Assembly (NCBI GenBank): GCA_037783545.1
Contig: JBBELK010000298.1
Location: 2,232,001-2,296,000, forward strand
Direction of reading: 5' to 3'
Source of the DNA: Henricia sp. BOLD:AAB3569
Taxonomy: Eukaryota; Echinodermata; Asteroidea; Spinulosida; Echinasteridae
DNA: 64,000 bases
The notes under the pieces: model-generated
What the model was told of the DNA's origin: nothing
Seen by the model: only the letters and a program-made list of their open reading frames with translations
Databases searched by the model: none
Translations under genes and position numbers: made by a program
Shown here: positions 49,463 to 58,700 of the stretch, piece after piece
Numbering within the stretch: the first letter of the stretch is position 1
Layout: every line of letters begins with the position of its first letter

Positions 49463-51397
49463 ATGGGGTCGTCCAGCATAACGATGCGACTATCGGGGTG
49501 GTTTGCCACGTCCCGCAGTCGTAAGCTAATACTCCTCGCTGTTACCATCCTCGTGTTTTTTAGTTACGTGGGACCCTGGATCATGCACCATAACCAAACA
49601 GTCAAAGTGACATTGGGTTGCCTAACGTTACAACTTAAAAATCTTGAAGACGATTTTGCGAATGTGGACGCTTCAATTTACCACGTGGATAAATCAGATG
49701 TTCTCGTTGATCACGTGATTCCGTTTGTCGGCAACGGGAAGATCGGAATCGTGGCCGATGTTTTCAAACCGAAAGGGATTGTGTTGAGAAATGACGAAAT
49801 GTGGATGGGTGTTGCTCAGTATCGTCCCTTGGTGATGGCAAAGTTGACGTCTCTGCAGGATCAAAGTTTAACGGTTCTGAATTACAAAAAAGCAAACGTT
49901 ATACATTACCAGTGTTACTCCGTTGGTGAATCCTGCGTGTTTGTTAAAACTATCACGTTGGTGCACCGCTTTAGGCCGTCGCTGATGTTACAGGAAGTTG
50001 TCGTTGAAAATAACGTGGACCAACCTGTTACGTTGGAGCTGTCTCGAAGCGGTCCGGTGAATTGGAAAAGTGCCAGTACAACAACGGAAGCATTAGTGGT
50101 GGACGGCACAAATTGGGAATATTTACTAACAGTAGGAGATTTGAGCGTTAGTGGAGGCTCTGGAAATGGGCATGCTCAGAAAGTAATTACGGTCGTCATT
50201 GCTGCAACAACGTTCGAGAAGACGATTAAAATACCAGCGAAGTCTGTCCATAAAAAGCAGATTTTGACGTTGGTGAAATACTCGGGTCCTCTCGGTGCCA
50301 GCACAGCGCAGGTGACAGCTGGGTTAGTGGATGAAATTAACGATGAGTTATTCAAAACTTTGCATTTGAATTTTGAGGATTTAGTCAAAGAGCACGAAGA
50401 TGCGTGGTCGATGCAAATTTGGAAGACGGGGTTAATCCAGGAACCCTTGGACCAGAGGGCATCCAAGGATTTTAAGAATCAACAAACTCATAACTCGGCT
50501 GTGCATGTTTTCAACGTCCTAACTACGTCCGTGATGTATTACATGATGTCATCCATCGAGGCGCCGTTCCTTCTGGCTTCGACGACACCACAACGCAAAA
50601 CAAAGTTAATCACCGCATTACAGCATCCCGGATCCTGCTTTAACGGCCAACCAACGCTCTTCGAAGAACTCTTGTGGCATCCCGCTGAAACGGAAAAGGA
50701 ATTGTCGGACCTTTTGTCGCACTGGCAACACGTGCTTTACAAACACGGCTGCCACAATCTGCTGTCAATTGGACTTACAGGAGTCCTGCAAGCTATGATG
50801 TTGAGTTTCCTCGCCGGGCAGTTCACGGAGCGAGAACTCTCATTTCACGCCGATCCCCTTCTCTTCCGTAATAAATTCCATCTTCAGAACATCTACTATA
50901 ACAACTCATTCCTCCGCATCGATATCGACCCAAGCCATGCTCATCAGATATCAATCAGCATCACTGACGCCCAATCTCAAGCAAGTGATACCAGTACAAC
51001 GCCCCTTAAACTCTACGCCTGCGGGACCGGATGCGAAGGCACGCCAATTCTTCTAACGTCCAACGTACAAAAACTCCCTATAAAATGGACCGTCCCGCAG
51101 ACCCCTTTCCTATACATCTCCCACGACCCGAAACACCTCGACTACCTAAAGACAAAAATAATCCACTATAAACACATCTACAAGTTGGACGATTCCGACG
51201 TCAATGCTTTGATGCCAGCCGGTGACGAACCTAAAAACAAGCATCATACCGTGCAACTTCCCGTGATTATCTGGGTCATTATCATTAGTCTCATCATTGC
51301 ATTTCATGCATACCTTATAAACATGGTGTATAAAGAATATTGTTCTGATTCGACCTCGAGTGTATCACGGACCTTGGAGAAAACGAGCACAGCGTGA
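49463..51397 (+). CDS. KIAA2013: KIAA2013 homologue, intronless membrane protein
   Basis: A single 644-codon frame from ATG to TGA, close to the human length of about 634. Residues 22-41 (LILLAVTILVFFSYVGPWIM) form an N-terminal membrane anchor or signal. N44 in HNQT and the NNS near residue 479 could be glycosylated. A second membrane segment is at about 600-620 (PVIIWVIIISLIIAFHAYL), followed by a short cytoplasmic tail after VYKEYC. By memory, LYKHGCHNLLSIGLTGVLQA, LSFLAGQFTERELSFHADP, LKLYACGTGC and FLYISHDPKHLDYLK align well with the vertebrate protein. Its biochemical role is not established, so I give none. Most of the protein would be luminal or extracellular. No introns interrupt it. 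It is head-to-head with the SKA gene; a polyadenylation signal follows at 51592. Confidence 0.92.
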   Translation: MGSSSITMRLSGWFATSRSRKLILLAVTILVFFSYVGPWIMHHNQTVKVTLGCLTLQLKNLEDDFANVDASIYHVDKSDVLVDHVIPFVGNGKIGIVADVFKPKGIVLRNDEMWMGVAQYRPLVMAKLTSLQDQSLTVLNYKKANVIHYQCYSVGESCVFVKTITLVHRFRPSLMLQEVVVENNVDQPVTLELSRSGPVNWKSASTTTEALVVDGTNWEYLLTVGDLSVSGGSGNGHAQKVITVVIAATTFEKTIKIPAKSVHKKQILTLVKYSGPLGASTAQVTAGLVDEINDELFKTLHLNFEDLVKEHEDAWSMQIWKTGLIQEPLDQRASKDFKNQQTHNSAVHVFNVLTTSVMYYMMSSIEAPFLLASTTPQRKTKLITALQHPGSCFNGQPTLFEELLWHPAETEKELSDLLSHWQHVLYKHGCHNLLSIGLTGVLQAMMLSFLAGQFTERELSFHADPLLFRNKFHLQNIYYNNSFLRIDIDPSHAHQISISITDAQSQASDTSTTPLKLYACGTGCEGTPILLTSNVQKLPIKWTVPQTPFLYISHDPKHLDYLKTKIIHYKHIYKLDDSDVNALMPAGDEPKNKHHTVQLPVIIWVIIISLIIAFHAYLINMVYKEYCSDSTSSVSRTLEKTSTA

Positions 51398-51591
51398 TCT
51401 TGCTTTTAGCTGCGTTCACATTGAACTTAGTTTTGTTTGTGTGATTGTTTTAACATTCCAAAGTAATAATCCTGTGCATTCACATTGGGGTTAACTTTAG
51501 CCCAACTAACCGTCTTTCACTGTGAGCGTTCCCAGTACACGTTGCAATATATGTCTATACTGTTCACTATTTGTGGAATAATAGTCTGAAG

Positions 51592-51597
51592 AATAAA
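51592..51597 (+). terminator. Polyadenylation signal of KIAA2013
   Basis: AATAAA 195 bases after the stop codon, followed by a GT-rich stretch (GTTTGCCTGGTTAAG). Confidence 0.55.
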
Positions 51598-51644
51598 GGG
51601 GCAATGTTTGCCTGGTTAAGTTTTCTGCGATTGATTTATAAATA

Positions 51645-51850
51645 ATAAACACAGTTCTTATATAGCGCATTTCAGATCCGACGAATCTATCAATGCGCTT
51701 TCTGCATTATTACCCTGGTCATTGGGCTCAGTAATATCATTCCTTAATCCTTCTCCCTGGGGAGTATACAGCCCCGGCTGCCTATTAGGCGCTCAACAGC
51801 TAATCAAACGCATCAACTTTCACAGGTAGCCATTTTGGGAATAACATTAC
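51645..51850 (-). mobile_element. SINE (family C), partial
   Basis: TATATAGCGCATTTCAGATC, ACCCTGGTCATTGGGCTCA and GGGGAGTATACAGCCCCGGC match 32895-33190. Truncated before the tRNA-like part. Confidence 0.65.
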
Positions 51851-52600
51851 CCCAAAAAATTACACAAGTCTTTAAATTAATAATTCCTTTAACATTTTTA
51901 TTCAGCAATTCTGTCCAAAAATTTTAATAAAAAATTAATTTACACAATGGTAGGAAAATAATTTGGCAAAATTTAAAAACAAAATCAAATCTCATTTCTT
52001 TAGAGCTAAAGATAAATGCATGGGTGCAATAAAACCTTTTTTAATTAGCTTACAATTGATTCATGTGACTCAAGTCCAAAAACAGCATTTTATATACAAT
52101 GTAAACTATTTTTTAGGTACGTTTGCAGTAAATTTTAAGTAAAAATTAAGCCTCAGACACTGATTTCTTCATGACAATGGAATATATAATCTTCCATTGC
52201 TTTTTAGCACAAATACTGCCTCTTTCCATTTTTTCATTTACAATATACAGCAGTATTTAAAAAAAAAAAAAAAACATTTCTAAATTTAAGTAACCTAGTA
52301 ATTTGGCTCTGCCTTAGAAAATATTTTAATACTATATAATAATCAAATATGTTCATTGGTCCTTAAAAACATGAACAATTTGCATAATTTCCAGTATTCA
52401 GAAAAAGAAAACAAAAATCTAAATTAATGGGCAATTTTTAGCAAATTTCAAGTAGGAATGCTTACACATTTGGGAATTTTTACAGTAACTGACGTTTCAT
52501 GTAACATTAGTTACCATAACTAATGTTACAAACCGTGAAAATGCCTATTTACATGTATTACAACTGTACACTTTCCTATAAAATATATATTGACCCCTTG
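51851..52600. other. AT-rich intergenic DNA, no feature recognised
   Basis: Between the KIAA2013 3' end and repeat fragments. Poly-A at 52259-52274 and a small GTAACATTAGTTACCATAAC hairpin near 52501. Confidence 0.4.
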
Positions 52601-52604
52601 CATA

Positions 52605-52690
52605 TACGTCATTTGGGAGTCAAATAATGCCGCGTCTATGTTGAAGCTATGTGTGACTCCTTTATAAGTGCTTTGCGCGCTCCAACCACT
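52605..52690. mobile_element. MITE fragment with GGGAGTCAAATAATGCCG
   Basis: CATTTGGGAGTCAAATAATG matches the end of 21196-21407. Confidence 0.5.
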
Positions 52691-52924
52691 GCTAAACGTA
52701 TCGCGCATGCGTGACGTCAGCCAACACTTGCCACGATTGGCCAGATTCTGTCCCCTGACTCAGTAAATGAATTTACACCATAGCAAAATGCAGTCACTAG
52801 CTTTTGTAATGGATTTGCACAAGTAATTGCATAATCACATGCTAATTATTTTTATTTATTATGTTTATATTGACAACTGGTCTTTGTATATTTTATGTAC
52901 AATAGATTTGTTTTCGAAGGGTTA

Positions 52925-53175
52925 TGCTGTGGGGTACCATGGTCTGGGTCATTGACTCATAACATTCAGGAGTTGGTTTTTTAACGGTCATGGTACTGGT
53001 GCCCTTGAGCAAGGCATTTAACCACAATTGTTCCATCCTTCAGAAGGGATGTACAGCTGTTGGTTTAGCGTGTTGTGTAATGCTTCTAAAAGATCCCAGA
53101 GCTTTCGTGAAGAGTAAGGAGATTTCCCAGTGTCTCTGGCCGTGAGTGGTGCTACTCACCCGTTTAGGTGGAAGA
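52925..53175 (+). mobile_element. tRNA-derived SINE (family B), diverged
   Basis: Plus orientation: GGTCTGGGTCATTGACTCAT head, CCCTTGAGCAAGGCATTTAA, CATCCTTCAGAAGGGATGTA and CCCAGTGTCTCTGGCC, the family B body. Confidence 0.65.
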
Positions 53176-53432
53176 CACTTGTAAGCTCAACGCAATTCAG
53201 CCTATAGGCTGCAAACTGAAGTTCCATAGAGATAGACCCATTCAAAAATACATGTATATAGAATTAAAATAAAGAAATTCTTGATTTACTTGAAATATAT
53301 TAAATGGCAATTAATTACTTTTGCAAATTAACTCATATTTTCTCTTCTAATTTGGTAATATTATATACATGGATGTACAAAGTGTATAAAGAAAATATGA
53401 TAGGTAGAGGCTCGTCAATGCTCGCGTGAGGC

Positions 53433-53513
53433 CAAATTCGTGCCACGAAATACGCAGCTCCATAGCAAAGGCATGGAGCTGCGTATTTCGTGACACAAAT
53501 TTGGCCTCGCGCG
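53433..53513. repeat. Hairpin with GGCCAAATTCGTGCCACGAA arms
   Basis: GGCCAAATTCGTGCCACGAA, then ATACGCAGCTCCAT and their near-perfect complement ending AATTTGGCC, with a loop of about 10 bases. Adjacent to the MITE at 53528. Confidence 0.75.
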
Positions 53514-53527
53514 CGCATTTACGTGCC

Positions 53528-53849
53528 TTTAAAGGAGCGTGACCAGATATTTCGTTCTAACCTAACAATCATATAAAATACCTCCCGAAAATACTATCCA
53601 TGGAAAGAAAACAGGAAATTGCAATTGGATGTGGAAGCAAAAAGGTTTGTGTAAACACTGCACTGCTTTATGTAACCGGATAATTTAGTTCATAAACTTT
53701 GGTGTAATTTTTGACGATATTCCTCCTGGAAATATACATGTATACAGATTGAGAGCGCGAAATGGTGATGAGAAAAATATGACACATGATATGGTGTCAA
53801 AACCTTAAAACCCATGGGAAAAAATGTTATCTGGTCATGCTCCTTTAAA
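53528..53849. mobile_element. MITE with TTTAAAGGAGCGTGACCAGAT ends, most complete copy
   Basis: TTTAAAGGAGCGTGACCAGA at the left and TCTGGTCATGCTCCTTTAAA at the right. Relatives at 3556-3800, 12870-13110 and 27293-27698. Confidence 0.82.
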
Positions 53850-54834
53850 TGGAAATTGTCATCAATATGTGCTGTGCAGAGTTAATATTTTGTTGATCAA
53901 TAAATTAAATATGGTTCTTGGAAAAAAACATCATTAGTAATTTAAAGATCAAATTACGCGGATTCATTGCGACACAGTCTTATAAAGTATAGTACATAAT
54001 GAATGTACAAAAAGGGAACAGGATGAACCTTCAATACCATTTACTATTGTAACGTAGCCGAGCTTCACAAAAAGACTTTAACAAAAAAGATAAGTTTCCG
54101 AACTAATTTTCTGGCAGGTATTTTCTTTTAAATCAAACACTGAAATGGAGACCCTGGCCGATTGTCAATAAAATAACACTACGGGTAAACCCTTTTTACT
54201 AGCGACTGGTCCCCAGGTTAGACGTCGACTTCATTGCATTACGAGTGACGTCCAGGTTACGATGTCTCTAAACAGGGGGAATGAAATTGCACATAATTTT
54301 GAGCTATTTTACCATTTAATGGACGTTGAATTGATGTCCGTATATCACTGACGTCTTCAGTTACAGGAACGGAAGGTTTAAAAACCATGTACATCAAATA
54401 TGATGAAAATATGCTGGAATTTTAAGCACGAACTAACATTAAATTCCAGGGAAAGCTGTTGGTATCATCAACTTTAGATAAGTGCGCGCCACGCGGTGAG
54501 AACAAAAAAACGCACTGCGTGTTTCGAGCCGGCTATATACCTTAAGTGTTGGGAAATTTTGTGTACACTTAGTGCACAATTTAGCGTGACTTTTTGCAAT
54601 TTTCCTCCGGATTATGCAGTTTTGTGCTTTGTAGAGGATTTCAAAACCAAGCAATCCCAGAGATTAGGACACTTGGAACTTTGTCAGCACATTACCGGCT
54701 TCCAGCACAAGGTAGAAATATTGAATTGTTTTGTTACAAAAATTCCCCCCGTTTTTGGAACTTCATACCCTGGACTCTGTACCCATATGTAGTATGCGAT
54801 ACGGAGTCCAACCTGGGCTACTAGTGACTGGTGC
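53850..54834. other. Intergenic, no feature recognised
   Basis: No splice-bounded coding similarity. The frames at 54439-54824 overlap on both strands and lack motifs. Confidence 0.35.
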
Positions 54835-55145
54835 TTTCTGTCTCAGAAAGAAGAAAACAGATTAGACAGGCCATTAGTCCAGAGGGTGCGCCGTACGCTA
54901 CGCATTACAGGCCAAACACGGGAAGTCAGACTTGGACAAGTCTACACCTTGAATTATTGGCGGACCGCCAATAATTCAAAATATTGAAAGTAATTGTTCG
55001 ATAACTAAACGTTGGTGGATTTTTTTTTTCGTTGATGTCTCATTTGAAAGCGAATAACTTTTGTTTCTAAAAAAATATAAATTCAAAATAACTTTTTATT
55101 TTTTTTCGAGGTGCCACACCCAAAATGCACAGACTGTATATATTT
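54835..55145. repeat. Copy of repeat at 28430-28725
   Basis: GAAGAAAACAGATTAGACAG, GTCAGACTTGGACAAGTCTA, CCGCCAATAATTCAAAATAT and GAGGTGCCACACCCAAAATG are shared. The last piece recurs inversely at about 59545-59560. Confidence 0.65.
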
Positions 55146-55297
55146 AAACTTTTTTGGTAATGCATAGGAATGCACATTCAACAGCCATCTCAGCTGTTTA
55201 TACAAGAAAAAAACTCTCCTGGAACAGTTATTTTGCTCAGTGGAAAATGGCCTCATAGGTCATTGGCCTCAAAAACGTCAGTTTAAAGATTAAGACC

Positions 55298-55725
55298 TGG
55301 GGCCAATTTCATAAAACATGTTAGCACTCGATTTTTGATTAAGCAGCACTCTTTCCATTTCATAAAACTGTTTAAGCAAACCAAACCGCATGCTAACCTA
55401 CCGTTTTTTTTCTTCGCCAATTTTGGCAAAATTTGAGACACAGATACACAACTTACAGGTCTTGTTGAAATATCCCAGTCAGCAACAGGCAAGGGTCTTC
55501 TATGGTAGTGATAATCATCCAAAAATGGAAAGATTACCGATGACTTTTCTTGAAAATGTTGACGTTGACACAAGTAAAGCAGACGACAGCATTGCGCGCG
55601 TACTCTCTTCGCGCGCTTAGAACAACAACCTTTATGAAATAGGCCCTTGCTTAAGCGAAAATTTGTGCTATGCTTAATCCAAGATTTCTGATTAAGCGTA
55701 ACATGTTTTATGTAATTGGCCCCTG
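55298..55725. mobile_element. MITE with GGGGCCAATTTCATAAAACA ends just past the LPP stop
   Basis: GGGGCCAATTTCATAAAACATGTTA at the left, TAACATGTTTTATGTAATTGGCCCC at the right. Inner repeats of GATTAAGCA/TGCTTAATC. It ends 44 bases from the LPP stop codon and so probably forms part of its 3' UTR. Confidence 0.8.
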
Positions 55726-55768
55726 GTGTGGTCCAAAAAGTTTAGCATGTTCTCGGGTACATCTTCAG

Positions 55769-58700
55769 CTAAACATTGGACGGTTCCCTCTTGCTACTCC
55801 GGCCTTGCTCATTAGCCACTGTTGACTGGTAGTTTGGCATGTATATTGCAGACATTTCGGTTTCACTAGGCGAGGTGTTAAACTCCTTTGTAGTGATGCC
55901 GTTCGTTTCGGTCGAGGGCGTTTCAGAGAAGTACAAATCGCTGACAAAAAAGGCCTGTAGGAGTTAAAAAAGGTAGTCCAATTTTGTCTGTTATTTTTGC
56001 CGGGGTGTAACGAGTCTCCCTCTGCTCTAGTCCCAAGTCAAGTCAAATGGCCTCCGAGTCCCAAGTCAAGTCAAGTAGTATACTGTATTTGTTTAAAGGG
56101 CCCCTTATTTCGGATTTTTTCAATTAAATCTATGCTTTAAAACCACTCTACTCAGTTAAAGTCATAACAATCCTATTTGGAGCTTGCTTTGGGGGTTAAA
56201 ACAAAGGTTTTTAGTTTTTATGCTAATGAAATATGCATATTCATGACCAAGGTCACTATGTCACAAGAGGCAAACACAGGAAAATGACATTCAACTGTGC
56301 ACAAAAGATTCAACTTTTTTCTAAATTTTCCTGAAACTTTTGTAATCCATGGCTGTTTGAGTTTGTTTTACATTCCATGACAAAACTGGGGGTAGAAACT
56401 GCACTAATTTGCCACAAGTCCAACTTGAAGTCTTATGTTTTTTCCTAACTTTTCCCTTCTGTCTTCCTTATGTGATGCACTCAAAACAGCGCCCTCTGTC
56501 TGTGATTTATTGCAGTGAAATCTTCAAAGTTGAAAAAGGCCACCTTTAATTGATTTTACATCCAAACGAACAATAGTATGTCTTAATTTGATTTTTAGAC
56601 TTGCGTCGGGGAAATTGAATGTTAAGTAAGGTTGTTTTTGCCCTTACCCGACGTAATTATTAACACTGTATACTCAGTATGTCTTGCTGAACAAGTAATC
56701 CGTCATTATGAAGCAAAGCTTAGGCACAAAGTTGTTTAGCATGTCACAGCCCTTTAAGCTAATTTCAAGATGAGTCTAATCCCTGAATCTTGCATTTGTG
56801 TAGGTTATTTTTTTTGTTCTGGCCAACAATGCTCCGTATTGAAAGAAAGCTTTAGTTCTGAAAAACAATTCGGTCCCCAAAATGACAAAAAATGCATAAA
56901 AAGTTCAATTTCATTTTTGGCAGACCCAAGTCAAAAAATGTACAAAGGGTCAAGTCAAGTCATTTGAGGTTCGAGTCTAAACTTCCCAAGTCTCAAGTCA
57001 GACTCATTACAACTCTGATTAAAATGTATGCTCTTAATTAGGCTCAATTTATATATAAACACTATTTAAAGAAACGGCCCCTTGCCAAAAAAGTCTGATG
57101 GGGAACACCACTTTAAAAAACTCACCACAAGAACACCTATGACAGTTCCCAGCAGAAAGCCGAAAGTAACGTCACTCCAGAAGTGCTTATAGTCGGAGAC
57201 TCTCGAGGCTGCGATGAACACAGCACCGGCACCAGCGAGTGTCTGTAGGAACGGCCTTAACAAGTAGGGAGTCTTCCACACCATGCGGAAGTAGAGATAC
57301 AACTGTTTTCAATAGAAAGACGTGTGTAATCTTTAAAGATAGTATACATGATTGGTAAATAGTTTTATCCCCCTGTGTGATTGAAGATATGCATGATTAA
57401 AACCAACCTGAGCAAAAACCAGCTCCGTACTTCGTCTAACTTTTGAGAAAACAGTCAAAAAAGGGTTTGCAGTCATTTCGCCCCAAAACCACTTCGCACT
57501 GAACCACGGCCTGTGCACGAAGTCGTTTTGGGGCTAATTGGCATTTGGGCGATGTAGTGTTTGGACGAAGTAATTTGGGGCGAAATGGCACTTGGGCAAA
57601 ATGGTTTTTCTTATTTTCGAGATTACCAATGATGTATACTGCCTTTAAAGGGCAATTTGGCAATTAAGTGTTCGAACAGATAATAATGTCAGGGGAAAAA
57701 TTACTTGCGAAATTCAGGTGGCCTTACACACTGTACATACTACATACACATATAGAGCGCATGACCTTTGACTGCAACTTCTGGCTCCGCACTCGAGATC
57801 AACTACACAATATAAATCTGGCACTCCGACTCATTCTTAGGGGATCAATCTTGATCCCGAGTTCGAGACCAGTGTAAACATGGTGTTAATCAACTATAAG
57901 TCAGCTCCTTGTTTACTGTACTCACCGAGAAGTAAATAAAAGCACAGGCTGCCTCTGACGCATGGCCTGATGGGAAGGATAACCTGCAAATAGCAAATGT
58001 AAGGACACACTGCTTGTTACAAACAGCGTTATCTCCATGTGTGTATATATACTGTGCATGATAAAAACCAACTTGTGCATAAATCAGCTCCGTACCTCAT
58101 CCACGTTCTGAGAAAATGAAAAAGTGTGTCCATGCTTTCAAGAAATTGTGCACAATCACTGTCCTATTTAGGCTGGTTTTGTGGCTATTGATTGCTTTTT
58201 GGTGACGTCACCCCTTCCATCCACCATTTTGGTTGTCATTTTTCATGACCCACGTGGCTCGAGTAATAACCGGCAAAAAAGCAATAAAAGCGCATTGGTT
58301 GCACTTACCTCTGTTACTTAACCTTGCTTTATATTGTTGCGCCATGGCTGTTATTGTATCGATAAAGATAAAAATATATTTATTCAGGCTAAAAATTGTG
58401 ATCGAGCAAAAGCACTTTCGTTTTTACAAGCTGCAGTGCATGCTCAATAATTTGAACGTATCGCAACGCGCGTGTGCGGCATCTTCGAATGAAAGTGCGC
58501 TGGCGAGTATATTTTACGCGTGCCCATGTGTGTCTAGTGGCGCGTGCGTGTACGCGCGTGACCGTTGACCACCAAACATTCCCGGATGTTCTACGTCACG
58601 GAAAGCAATTAATTGGATGGAAAACGGAGTCATAATACCGCCGTACTATAGCCTATAGTAAGGGGCCTACAGTAAGGGGCACGTGTATTTATCTAAATTC

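Noticed and set aside
54439..54824. Overlapping frames of 71-98 codons on both strands
   Set aside because: No motif, no splice signals consistent with neighbours, and mutual overlap.
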